Below, piece after piece: positions 1 through 8,380 of a stretch of 64,000 bases of DNA (the stretch's first letter is position 1; each line of letters begins with the position of its first letter). The position numbers were made by a program, and so were the translations under genes. The notes under the pieces were generated by a model that saw only the letters and a program-made list of their open reading frames with translations, was not told the DNA's origin and did no database searches. The stretch is from JBMORL01 sp049322335 (GTDB taxonomy: Bacteria; Bacteroidota; Bacteroidia; Flavobacteriales_D; UBA2798), in the NCBI GenBank assembly GCA_049322335.1, contig JBMORL010000105.1, forward strand, positions 3,344 through 67,343. The letters run 5' to 3'.

Positions 1-518
1 GGATAAGGAGAGTTGATCTTTTCACCGATATTGGAAATACTGATGATATTGTTCTCGCGGCTCAGTTCTTTCATGGCATAGGCGCATTTTTCGAGCAGCA
101 GTGTTATCTCCTGGTCGCTGTGTTCTTTCATGTCGGATTTTTTCAGCAGGTATTTTTCATATTCACTCATCGCCTCGCTGAACATCTGGTGAAGGTGATA
201 CATGTTACCGAGATAATAATACAATTCGATAACAGGTTTTACTTTTGCGCGCTCAAAATTTTTCAGAGCATCATAACGCAGGCGTTTGATATTGTATTTA
301 CATACACCCGCATGGTAATTAAGATAAGGATCCAGCGAGTCGGCTTGCAGTAATTGTTCGAAAAGCTGAAGTGAATTGTAATAATCCCCCTTGTCAAAAA
401 GATTTTCGGCTTTTATCCGGATTTTTTTCTTTTCTTTTTTGGTTAATGCCTGTGCGCTTGCAAACGAAAATGAAAGCAATAACAAAAGAGAGAATACTAT
501 GTATTGAATTTTTTTCAT
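1..518 (-). CDS. TPR/PD40 (PorE-like) envelope protein, N-terminal fragment cut by window edge
   Basis: The reading frame opens with ATG at 518 and stays open to base 1, giving about 172 residues. It begins MKKIQYIVFSLLLLLSF, a signal peptide ending near ASAQA. A TPR-like helical region follows (KGDYYNSLQLFEQLL, LYYYLGNMYHLHQMFSEAM). The fragment ends at ISNIGEKINSPYP, which matches the junction to the PD40 propeller in the protein at 21949 (LGTNINTPYAEYAP). It is therefore a fourth member of the TPR/PD40 family in this window. Its start lies 4 bp after the stop of the SprB-repeat gene, so the two should be co-transcribed. In Bacteroidota such proteins often accompany T9SS cargo genes. Whether an OmpA C-terminal domain follows cannot be seen. 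Confidence 0.85.
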   Translation of the reverse strand, partial: MKKIQYIVFSLLLLLSFSFASAQALTKKEKKKIRIKAENLFDKGDYYNSLQLFEQLLQADSLDPYLNYHAGVCKYNIKRLRYDALKNFERAKVKPVIELYYYLGNMYHLHQMFSEAMSEYEKYLLKKSDMKEHSDQEITLLLEKCAYAMKELSRENNIISISNIGEKINSPY

Positions 519-522
519 GTTG

Positions 523-3500
523 TTATCTCAATAAAGTTACATCTCCGGCAACCGAAAATTTTCTTCCGTCAATAAATCCTACATCCGCTTTCCATACATA
601 AACTCCCAGCTGGCATAATTTTCCCCTGTAATATCCGTCCCACCCGATGTTGATATCAAATGTCTCGAATATCAGTTCTCCCCAGCGGTTAAATATCTGC
701 ATGTGAAATTCATCCACACCGGCTGTATAGGGAAAGAAAACATTATTGCTGAGATCGCTATAGGAATACGTTCCTCCGTTGGGGGAATCGGGATCGGGAG
801 TAAAGGCGTTAGGAAATGTGATATCGCTGGTTGCCGTCACTTCCTGCTGCGTGGTATCAGTACAACCATATTGATTGATGGCAATAAGCTGAACCGTATA
901 CGTGCCGATGTTGGAATACAAGTGAACCGGTTCAAACTGTGTGGAGGTGGTGCCATCACCAAAATCCCATTGATAATTTACAGCACCCTGCGAAGTATTG
1001 TCGGTAACCATTGTTTCGAACGGAAGCATGAACGTGTTGGAGTTGAGAATAAAATCCGCTACGGGATTGGGATATACGCTGATGATGTAATTGCTGCCGG
1101 AAGAATTGCTCACACATCCCGCCCACGTAACCACCGAAAGAATAACATTATAACTGCCGGGAACCGTATAGATATACACCGGGGTTTCTGCAATGGAAGA
1201 ATCACCATTCCCGAAATCCCACGACCATGAATATACCGAATCAATGGGAACCACCTGCGACATGTCCGAAAAATTCACCGTAAGCGGCACACAACCCGAA
1301 ACCACATCAGATCCGATAAAAACCCCGGGAGGCGGAATAAAATCTACGGTCACCGAATCACTTACACTAATCCCACATGAGTTAGTAACGGTGCACACAT
1401 AAGTGGTGGAAACAACGGGGAATACCATAAATCCACCGGGACCTGGCCCAAGGCCATTGTTCCACGTATAGGTGATATTACCGGGATTTCCAGATACGGC
1501 AGCAAAAATCAAAGAACCCGTACCGGGACATATGGGTGTAGTTCCTCCCACATAAACACTTCCGGGTGAAAGATCATACACCAATACAAACGCTGAATCC
1601 GTATTTCCCGCACAACCGTTCATATCGTATGCAGTTACTGCATAAGTGGTGGAAGCTGGCGGAGTAAAAGTTTGTGTGCCGCTGGTGGTAGAAGTTACAG
1701 GATTCCAGATGTAAAAATAGCTGCCCGATCCGCCCGAACCTGTAGCCACTAATGTTGTGCTTTGCCCGGGGCAAATGGTATCACCGGGAGTAACTACTGT
1801 AACAACCGGTGCAGGGTCAATGAGCGTTGCCGTAGTATTGATATTGCATCCGTTGATATCGGTAGCCGTTACAGTATATGTACCTGCAGGTAATCCTACC
1901 GCAGTAGCTGTAAATTGTACGGGAACAGAAGACCATGTATAATTATAGGGCGCTGTTCCACCCGATGCTGCAGCAGTGGACGACCCGTTAGCATAACCTG
2001 TGCAGGAAGGATAAGTAAGCGACTGAATGCTGATGGATAATGGTGTGGGTTGTGTCACCTGTCCTGTGGCTACATTGGTACAACCGTTGGCATCGGTAAC
2101 GGTGACCGAATAATTACCAACAGGCAACCCGGAAGCCGTTATACCGGTTCCCCCGAATGGCGACCACGAATAGGTGTAGGGAGAAGTTCCACCCGAAACT
2201 GCAGCGGTAACGGAACCATCACTTCCGCCAAAGCAGTTTACATGATCAATCGATGCAATAGCGGCATTAAGCTGGGGAGGTTGTGAAATGGTAACACTAA
2301 CGGTATCGGAACAACCATTGGCATCGGTAATGATAGCCTGGTAAACACCTGCAGAAAGATTTTGAGCCAGGGAAGCAGTGGTTCCATATGGAAGCCACAG
2401 GTATTGATAGGGCGCTGTTCCTCCGGAAGGAGCCGCCAGTGCCGATCCATCTGCCATACCATAACAACTGGCGTCAATAGAAACGGAAATTTGAGCAACA
2501 GGCCCTGGAATATTATTCACCGTTGCGCCAGCCGAAGAAATACATCCGCGCGAATCGGTAACCTGCACCGAATAATTTCCGGGAGCGACCCCTGAAATAA
2601 AAGAAGTAGTTTGTCCTCCGGGCGACCAGAGGTAAGTGTAAGGTCCTGTTCCGCCTGAAACGAGTGCAGATACCGTTCCATTGGCATTTCCACAGGTAGC
2701 ATTCTGCACAAATACGTTAACCGTTAGTGGATAAGGTTGCGCTACTGTAGTCGTGAACACCGCATTACATCCGGCTGCATCGGTAACGGTTACACTGTAA
2801 TTTCCTGCCGAAAGTCCGGTAGCCGTTTGCGCACTGCTCACTACAGGCGACCATAAATATGTATACCCCGGTGTTCCGCCCGAAGGATTAACGGTAGCTG
2901 TTCCGTCTGATCCACCGGTGCAGGAAACAGATGTGGTGGTGATCGTTGCTGTAACTCCGTTAGCGGGTTGTGTAATGGTGAAACTAACGGACGCCACACA
3001 GCCTTCCGCGTCCACTACATTTACTGTATAGTTTCCGGCTGTAAGATTGTTGGCCGAAGAAGAAGCCGAACCAAATGGCAGCCATTGGTAAATATAACCG
3101 GGTGTTCCCCCTGAAGCACTTACGGAAGCTGTTCCGTTGTTTCCTCCGAAGCAACTTACATTCGTAATAGTCCCCTGGTTAAGCAAAAGTGGTGTGGGTT
3201 GATTGATCGTATAGGATGCCTGTTCCTGACAACCGTTGGCATCGGTTACGGTTAACGTATAGGTTCCAATCGTTAGCCCCGATACGGAAGGTGTAGTAAA
3301 TCCTCCCGGCATCCACGAATAGGTATAACCCGGTGTTCCGCCCGAAATTGTGGAAGAAATAGTTCCGTCACTTCCGCCAAAACAATTCACGTCTGTTCCG
3401 CTGAGATAGATGGAAATGGGAGACGGCTCGGTAATCACGGGGCTCGTAGTAGCCAGCGACTGGCATCCGTTGGTATCTGTAACTGTTACTGTATATGATC

Positions 3501-6441
3501 CTGCTATTAATCCGGAAGCCGTTAGTCCGTTTCCTCCATAAGGCGTCCAGTTAATGATAAAAGGCCCTGCCCCGCCCGAAATTCCTGCAGTAGCTGATCC
3601 GTCATTTCCTCCGTAACAGGACACATTGGTTACCGAAATAATGGTGACGGAGGGCCCTGAATTATCATTTACCAAAACTCCTGCCTGTTGCGAACATCCT
3701 GCTGCGTCAGTCACCACCACGTTATAAGAGCCCGAAAGCAATCCTGTTTCCGTTGCTCCCGTCCCACCTGATGGGGACCAGAGATACGTATAGCCCGGTG
3801 TTCCTCCCGATGCGCTTACTGAAGCCTGTCCGTTAGCCATGCTGCAAGTGGAATTGACGGATGAAGTTGTTAACACAATTAATGATGGCTCAGTGATCGT
3901 TACTACAACAGAGTCCGTACATCCATTGGCATCGGTGGAGGTAACAGAATAAGCTCCGGCATATACATTGCTTAATGTGTCGTTGGCAATATTTACTCCA
4001 CTCCAGAAGTAGGAATAGGGAGATGTGCCACCTGAAGAAGAAGCCACTGCCATTCCATCGGCTGTTCCGTTACAGGAAGCTGCCGTGGGCGAAGCTGTTA
4101 CATTTAATGCTGTGGCCGGCTGGCTGATGAACACACTGGATACAAGTACGCATCCGTTCACATCGGTTACAGTAATGGATTGTGTTCCTGCACTCAACCC
4201 GGAGGCCGTTACAGTAGTTATTCCCGATGGTTGCCAGCTGTATGTGTACCCGGGTGTACCACCGTTTACCGAAGCTGTAGCAGAACCATCCGCTCCACCG
4301 AAACAACTTACGTTGGCAATATTTACGAATGAAATAGTAAGTGGTGGTGGTTCGGTGATCACAAAAGGCGTGATGACAAAACAACCGTTGGCATCGGTAG
4401 TGGTGAGCGTATAATTTCCTGCCGGAAGCAAACTGGCGGATGAACCCGTTCCTCCCGAAGGTTGCCACAGGTAAGTATAACCGGGTGTGCCACCTGAAAC
4501 TGCTGAAGTAGCTGAACCGTTATTCGAAGCAGGACAGGTTTCATTATTGGAAGTAACTGAAACAACTAACGGAGCCGGTTCCGTAATTGTAACAAAATTA
4601 TTGGCCGAACATCCGTTGGCATCGGTCACTACTACCGTATACGTTCCTGCCGGTAAACCGTTGGCAATGGAAGATGTGGCCCCGCCCGGACTCCACAAAT
4701 ACGAATAAGGAGCGGTTCCTCCACTGGCAGCAACAGCCACCGAACCATCGCTTCCCCCGGCACATGAAACATCGTTGCCGGAAACCGTTGTAGTAAGCAA
4801 CGGGGGTTCTGTTATAGTAATGGTATCGCTGGCAGTGCAGCTATTGATATCGGTTACGGAAACAACATAGGTTCCCGCAAAAAGATTTGACACTGAAGAA
4901 CTGGTTGCTCCACCGGGCGACCATAAATAGGAATACCCCGGAGTTCCTCCCGAAACAGCTATGGAAGCCGAACCAGTGTTGGTTCCCGAACAAAGAATAT
5001 CGGTTCCCTGTATGGCAGTAACCAACGGAAAAGGTTGTGTAACCAAAGCTGTATCTGTTCCTGTACACCCATAAGTATCAGTAACCGTAACGATATAATT
5101 TCCCGCTGTGAGGCCGGTGATGGAAGAAGTAGTTTGTGCAGGAGATGTGTTCCAGCTGAAAGAAAACGGAGAACCGGGCCCCGTGACACTTACTGAAGCC
5201 GAACCGTTATTTCCTCCGTAACAACTAACGTTTACCGGATTTGTGCTGATTGCTGCGGTGAATTGTGTATAATTAATAACAACGGAATCCGAATCAGGAG
5301 GACAAGTTCCATTATTAGTAGTGGTAAGAATCAATAGTACCGATCCTGCAGCGATTTCGGAAGCGGTGGGAGTATAAACAGCATTCAGGGTAGTGTTAGC
5401 GGGAGAAAATGTTCCGCCACCACCACTCCATATACCTGTTGTTGTTCCTGTCACGCTTCCCGATAATGTCACATCCGGGTTGGTTCCGCAAACAGATACA
5501 TCGGACCCGGCATTGGCAGTAATAGGGTTCGCAAAGGCGGTGACCGTTATGCTGGTTGATGTGGGAGGGCAGCCCGAAGCATCACCCATCACCACGCTAT
5601 AGGTTCCCGCACCCACAGTTATAGAAGAAGTGAGCGCCCCGGTATTCCATTGGTAATTATAGGGAGGAGTTCCCCCGCTTCCTGTTGCGGTAATCGTTGT
5701 ATTGGATTGTCCAAAACACACAGTAGGATTTACCGGGAGAATGTTTACATACAAAGTAGGATTGAATGTTACCCTTACAGTATCGCAAATGGTTTGAAAA
5801 TTACATTGGGCAATTGGTGCACCGCAAATAAGATAATCTACAAAAGGAGGATATCCTGCCTGTGCCTGCACCTGTGTAGAAGAGCAACCTGAAGTGCAGC
5901 TGAGATAATTATCATATTGACCTGTAATGCCTGGAAATACAGAAGTCCATGTCACCGTACTGTCTATTAAACCGGTTACTGACAAACTTCCGGTGCAACC
6001 GTCATTTATTACAATATCCAGTCCGGCCGTAGCAGCGGGGACGGAAGTAATACTATAGGTGTTGGGGTTATTTCCCGGTTTGCAAAAAGTGATAATATGG
6101 GGACCGGGTCCTGAAAGACAAATTACATCCCCTACCGGTGTGGGCGGACCACAATTTACCTGGTAAAATAATGCACCGGGAGGAACTGCACCGGAAGCGA
6201 TATTGAAAGAAATTCCCGCAGCAGCAGGATCGAGTGTAATGATAAATTTTACGCAGCGGTCAGGTGGTGTTGTGCCACAGCAGTTATCTGAACGAGTAAT
6301 AACAGGGCTTATCCACACACTATCCGGGTTACCTGTAAGATCAACGGTAACCACGGGAGTATTGGGCCCACATTGAGAAAACAGTTGCACGGGTGTGAGA
6401 AAAGCAAACCATGAAAAAGCAATCAGGTAGAATCTTTTCAT
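523..6441 (-). CDS. Giant SprB-repeat surface protein with PKD domains and T9SS type B sorting domain
   Basis: A 1,972-residue secreted protein. Residues 1-23 form a signal peptide ending LFSQ. Residues of about 230-400 are Ig-like (PPYNYQWNTG). About fifteen SprB-type repeats follow from roughly 400 to 1550, each with a pattern like VSCxGGxDGSATxxxSGGTPGYTYLWSP. Two PKD domains lie near 1700-1865 (WSWDFGNGDSS, YQWDFGDGTTS). The last 100 residues carry the gliding-motility-associated C-terminal domain (ITFPNAFTPD, MQIFNRWGELIF, GWDGYYRGK), the signal for type IX secretion and surface attachment. SprB of Flavobacterium johnsoniae is a mobile adhesin with similar repeats, so an adhesin role is inferred. 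The partner gene is a TPR/PD40 protein 4 bp downstream. No porP/sprF gene lies between them, which is unlike the common adhesin-sprF arrangement. Confidence 0.93.
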   Translation of the reverse strand: MKRFYLIAFSWFAFLTPVQLFSQCGPNTPVVTVDLTGNPDSVWISPVITRSDNCCGTTPPDRCVKFIITLDPAAAGISFNIASGAVPPGALFYQVNCGPPTPVGDVICLSGPGPHIITFCKPGNNPNTYSITSVPAATAGLDIVINDGCTGSLSVTGLIDSTVTWTSVFPGITGQYDNYLSCTSGCSSTQVQAQAGYPPFVDYLICGAPIAQCNFQTICDTVRVTFNPTLYVNILPVNPTVCFGQSNTTITATGSGGTPPYNYQWNTGALTSSITVGAGTYSVVMGDASGCPPTSTSITVTAFANPITANAGSDVSVCGTNPDVTLSGSVTGTTTGIWSGGGGTFSPANTTLNAVYTPTASEIAAGSVLLILTTTNNGTCPPDSDSVVINYTQFTAAISTNPVNVSCYGGNNGSASVSVTGPGSPFSFSWNTSPAQTTSSITGLTAGNYIVTVTDTYGCTGTDTALVTQPFPLVTAIQGTDILCSGTNTGSASIAVSGGTPGYSYLWSPGGATSSSVSNLFAGTYVVSVTDINSCTASDTITITEPPLLTTTVSGNDVSCAGGSDGSVAVAASGGTAPYSYLWSPGGATSSIANGLPAGTYTVVVTDANGCSANNFVTITEPAPLVVSVTSNNETCPASNNGSATSAVSGGTPGYTYLWQPSGGTGSSASLLPAGNYTLTTTDANGCFVITPFVITEPPPLTISFVNIANVSCFGGADGSATASVNGGTPGYTYSWQPSGITTVTASGLSAGTQSITVTDVNGCVLVSSVFISQPATALNVTASPTAASCNGTADGMAVASSSGGTSPYSYFWSGVNIANDTLSNVYAGAYSVTSTDANGCTDSVVVTITEPSLIVLTTSSVNSTCSMANGQASVSASGGTPGYTYLWSPSGGTGATETGLLSGSYNVVVTDAAGCSQQAGVLVNDNSGPSVTIISVTNVSCYGGNDGSATAGISGGAGPFIINWTPYGGNGLTASGLIAGSYTVTVTDTNGCQSLATTSPVITEPSPISIYLSGTDVNCFGGSDGTISSTISGGTPGYTYSWMPGGFTTPSVSGLTIGTYTLTVTDANGCQEQASYTINQPTPLLLNQGTITNVSCFGGNNGTASVSASGGTPGYIYQWLPFGSASSSANNLTAGNYTVNVVDAEGCVASVSFTITQPANGVTATITTTSVSCTGGSDGTATVNPSGGTPGYTYLWSPVVSSAQTATGLSAGNYSVTVTDAAGCNAVFTTTVAQPYPLTVNVFVQNATCGNANGTVSALVSGGTGPYTYLWSPGGQTTSFISGVAPGNYSVQVTDSRGCISSAGATVNNIPGPVAQISVSIDASCYGMADGSALAAPSGGTAPYQYLWLPYGTTASLAQNLSAGVYQAIITDANGCSDTVSVTISQPPQLNAAIASIDHVNCFGGSDGSVTAAVSGGTSPYTYSWSPFGGTGITASGLPVGNYSVTVTDANGCTNVATGQVTQPTPLSISIQSLTYPSCTGYANGSSTAAASGGTAPYNYTWSSVPVQFTATAVGLPAGTYTVTATDINGCNINTTATLIDPAPVVTVVTPGDTICPGQSTTLVATGSGGSGSYFYIWNPVTSTTSGTQTFTPPASTTYAVTAYDMNGCAGNTDSAFVLVYDLSPGSVYVGGTTPICPGTGSLIFAAVSGNPGNITYTWNNGLGPGPGGFMVFPVVSTTYVCTVTNSCGISVSDSVTVDFIPPPGVFIGSDVVSGCVPLTVNFSDMSQVVPIDSVYSWSWDFGNGDSSIAETPVYIYTVPGSYNVILSVVTWAGCVSNSSGSNYIISVYPNPVADFILNSNTFMLPFETMVTDNTSQGAVNYQWDFGDGTTSTQFEPVHLYSNIGTYTVQLIAINQYGCTDTTQQEVTATSDITFPNAFTPDPDSPNGGTYSYSDLSNNVFFPYTAGVDEFHMQIFNRWGELIFETFDINIGWDGYYRGKLCQLGVYVWKADVGFIDGRKFSVAGDVTLLR
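1850..5250 (-). repeat. Tandem SprB-type coding repeats, about 15 copies of roughly 225-230 bp
   Basis: Within the giant secreted protein, units of about 75 residues recur with fixed landmarks: a Cys followed by GG.DG, then SGGT.PY.Y.W, then a turn such as GL.AGTY.VTVTD.NGC. The DNA copies have diverged, but short blocks recur, for example ggtgttccgcccgaa and gcatcggtaacggtt. Such arrays can gain or lose units by recombination and can collapse in short-read assembly, so the copy number seen here may not be exact. Confidence 0.9.
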
Positions 6442-6763
6442 GCATTACCGGGTTTATCGAAATATACGTAAGAGCAAAAGTGAGGTTTTGAAAAGAGGTG
6501 ATTAAAACACCGGTTGTTAATTCTTTTTTTCGGGTGAATTTTTATTGGAGATGAACGATAAATGCATTTTAAAAATTTCCCGGAAAAGTTAAAACGGTTT
6601 AAATCTTTCGGAATTAACTTATTATGCGTGCATAACTATTTTAAAAAGAAGAAATTTTTCCGGGAAAATACAGCAGGATTGTAAATGAGGGATAAAAAGT
6701 TTTTAACCCGGACAACCAAAATCAAAAGAAATTACGTCATACAATCGTTTAGCGCCTGAAAGG
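6442..6763. other. Intergenic region upstream of the SprB-repeat gene, with two near-palindromic sites
   Basis: 322 AT-rich bases with no gene on either strand. A block tttcccggaaaa at about 6578-6589 recurs in inverted orientation as ttttccgggaaa at about 6657-6668, roughly 70 bp apart. Each block is itself almost a palindrome, so they could be paired operator sites or hairpin arms. No clear TAnnTTTG box was found for the minus-strand gene starting at 6441. The nearest candidate is an imperfect TATATTTC at about 6456-6465. Confidence 0.35.
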
Positions 6764-7243
6764 TTAATCCAGGAATTTTCGGTGCCAGCTTTCCCCCGCT
6801 TTTTTCCAACGGTCTCTTTCAAATTCTTCTTTAGTTGAAATGAGATTATCACTCATCAGTGTATCTTCATTTATTTTTCCTTCTTTTTTCAGCAGCGAGA
6901 GATTATTCAGAATTGTTTTTTCTGTTTTTCCGTTTACCCGGTAAGCCACCTGCATCCTGTCGGTAAGACTAATTTTGAATTTTATTTCTGCATTGCGGAT
7001 AAGGTTTATGGACTTATCAATAGAGCATCCGCTGGCAACAGCTTGCTGTTCGTCAACAAATATCACCACAAACAGATTATCAAAAATTTCAATAGCTGCA
7101 CTAAGCCGTGAACCGTGAGACGACCATCCGGCCACAAACTCATCAGCCATTTGTTTTAATGCCTTTACCTCATCGTCCGTTAAAAAACGATCTGCCTGGT
7201 ATATCCATACGCGTGAGTGAGGAGGAAGCTGTTGCCAGGTCAT
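6764..7243 (-). CDS. Conserved Bacteroidota protein of about 160 aa, often labelled ABC transporter ATPase
   Basis: 159 residues starting MTWQQLPPHSRVWIYQADR. The frame is open for another 51 codons upstream, but that stretch reads into intergenic micro-repeat sequence (codons for SLRLCGYAFS), so the ATG at 7243 is chosen. The protein resembles a small family widespread in Bacteroidota that opens with W(I/V)YQ.(D/N)R and a short helix such as LTDDEVKAL. Databases often name it an ABC transporter ATPase, but no Walker A, signature or other ATPase motif is visible, so that name is not supported here. No signal peptide or membrane segment is seen, so it is probably cytoplasmic. The function is unknown. 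It lies alone, in the same direction as the porD-coaBC operon about 230 bp upstream of it. Confidence 0.75.
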   Translation of the reverse strand: MTWQQLPPHSRVWIYQADRFLTDDEVKALKQMADEFVAGWSSHGSRLSAAIEIFDNLFVVIFVDEQQAVASGCSIDKSINLIRNAEIKFKISLTDRMQVAYRVNGKTEKTILNNLSLLKKEGKINEDTLMSDNLISTKEEFERDRWKKAGESWHRKFLD

Positions 7244-7352
7244 GGGAGTGAATGGTTGAAGGTTAAAAGTTGAAAGTTTATTTATTGAGACTGAAGTTAA
7301 GGTTTTTTTAAAATATTCCTGCAAAAAACACAACACTCTTGAAAATGCATAA

Positions 7353-7410
7353 CCGCAGAGGCGCAAAGATAGCGCGGAGGTCGCAAAGAAACACACACGG
7401 AGACGGAGAG
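7353..7410. repeat. Intergenic purine-rich micro-repeat (cgcagaggcgcaaag type)
   Basis: The stretch runs cgcagaggcgcaaagatag, then gcgcggaggtcgcaaag, then acacacggagacggagag: three degenerate rounds of a CGCAGAG/GCAAAG unit. Similar strings are scattered in intergenic DNA of many Bacteroidota. It lies between the porD stop and the WIYQAD gene and probably codes for nothing. Confidence 0.5.
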
Positions 7411-7439
7411 ATATTGTGTAAAATATTCATCTCATTCTA

Positions 7440-7476
7440 CTGACTGCCACTGCCTCCTGCAACTGCTGCTGCCTGA
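7440..7476. repeat. Intergenic CTGCC micro-repeat
   Basis: The sequence ctgactgccactgcctcctg, followed by caactgctgctgcctg, is a degenerate run of an ACTGCC/CTGCCT unit ending just before the porD stop codon. Related strings occur at 12121-12145 (opposite orientation) and 40478-40510, which suggests a dispersed intergenic micro-repeat family. Confidence 0.45.
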
Positions 7477-7477
7477 T

Positions 7478-8380
7478 CTAATTCTTCTTAATAATCTGCT
7501 GATACTTGGTAGAATTTCCCGGATCCATTTTTTTGCAGAGATTGTAGCCTTTCATTTTTTCGTCCTCGGGGGCGCCACTGAAAAGGTTAACGAGTTCGGT
7601 TACTTTGGCAGAAAAAAACAACTGTACATTAAATGAACCGGGACGTGCCGTTGCCACCTGCTGGATGAGCTCTAACGACTCGAGGACTGCTTTTCGCCCA
7701 ACTGCCACATCTTCATACATTTTATCAAATCCCAAACGGTGGTATTTATAAAAAGCCTGTCGCAATGGTTTATACACCTGGTGAAGATGATTATCCACCA
7801 GCCAATAGCGGTTTCGTTCGCCTTCTGCCGCTCTCCATCCGGGCTCTGCTGCGCTCTGGGCATTGTTCACAATTTGCTGTGCCTTTACAAAATATTTGGT
7901 TCCGCCTTCGGGAGAATAGGTATCATAATCGTAGGCGATAATCATGTAAGCATAAAAAGCAATTACCGAAGTGATATTGCTGCGGTGTATATCAATCGAA
8001 AAAATAAACGGAGTATTTCGCTGGTATGAAAATTTGAAGTTTTCATCTACATAATTGAATACAGTGGATGAATAATTGGAATTGAATGCTGTACGGCTGG
8101 AGGACACCTGTATGGTGCCGCCATATTCATCCTGTGAGGGATGCTCATTGATATTGATAATAATATTACACTCGATTTTTTCTTCTGTTTTGAATGCCTC
8201 AGTCGTCCATTTGGTATTGTTGAGCAGGTCAAAAATCTGCTGCTGCAACGATTCAAGGGTTTGCTTATCGGCAGGTGAAGTTTGAATGGAAGGAGACAAT
8301 ATCTGCACCTTGCAGTTAAGCTCCTGTGCCTCCGCCCATACAGCAGAAAGTAAAAGCAATATGGAAAAAATCTTTTTCAT
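7478..8380 (-). CDS. porD: DUF4835 / PorD-family type IX secretion component
   Basis: 300 residues with a signal peptide MKKIFSILLLLSAVWAEAQ, then ELNCKVQILSPSIQ, the typical opening of the DUF4835 family now usually called PorD. Conserved stretches include NTKWTTEAFKTEEKIECNI and the central YAYMIIAYDYDTYSPEGGT. The role in T9SS rests on family annotation; the sequence itself only shows an exported, soluble or envelope-bound protein. The start codon overlaps the coaBC stop by 4 bp (ATGA), so translation is probably coupled. In many Bacteroidota recN follows this gene. Here it is followed by micro-repeats and an unrelated small gene. Confidence 0.83.
   Translation of the reverse strand: MKKIFSILLLLSAVWAEAQELNCKVQILSPSIQTSPADKQTLESLQQQIFDLLNNTKWTTEAFKTEEKIECNIIININEHPSQDEYGGTIQVSSSRTAFNSNYSSTVFNYVDENFKFSYQRNTPFIFSIDIHRSNITSVIAFYAYMIIAYDYDTYSPEGGTKYFVKAQQIVNNAQSAAEPGWRAAEGERNRYWLVDNHLHQVYKPLRQAFYKYHRLGFDKMYEDVAVGRKAVLESLELIQQVATARPGSFNVQLFFSAKVTELVNLFSGAPEDEKMKGYNLCKKMDPGNSTKYQQIIKKN

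Noticed and set aside
4025..4468. Frames of about 130 codons on both strands across the SprB repeats
   Set aside because: They are shadows of the repetitive coding strand; similar shadows recur in each repeat unit and none has its own start signal or family.
1850..5250. Regularly spaced repeats that could suggest a CRISPR array
   Set aside because: The period is about 225 bp, the units are diverged, and they lie in one long coding frame; no short identical repeats with unique spacers exist here or elsewhere in the window.
7244..7396. 51-codon N-terminal extension of the WIYQAD protein
   Set aside because: It translates the CGCAGAG micro-repeat and AT-rich intergenic DNA; the family start is at 7243.
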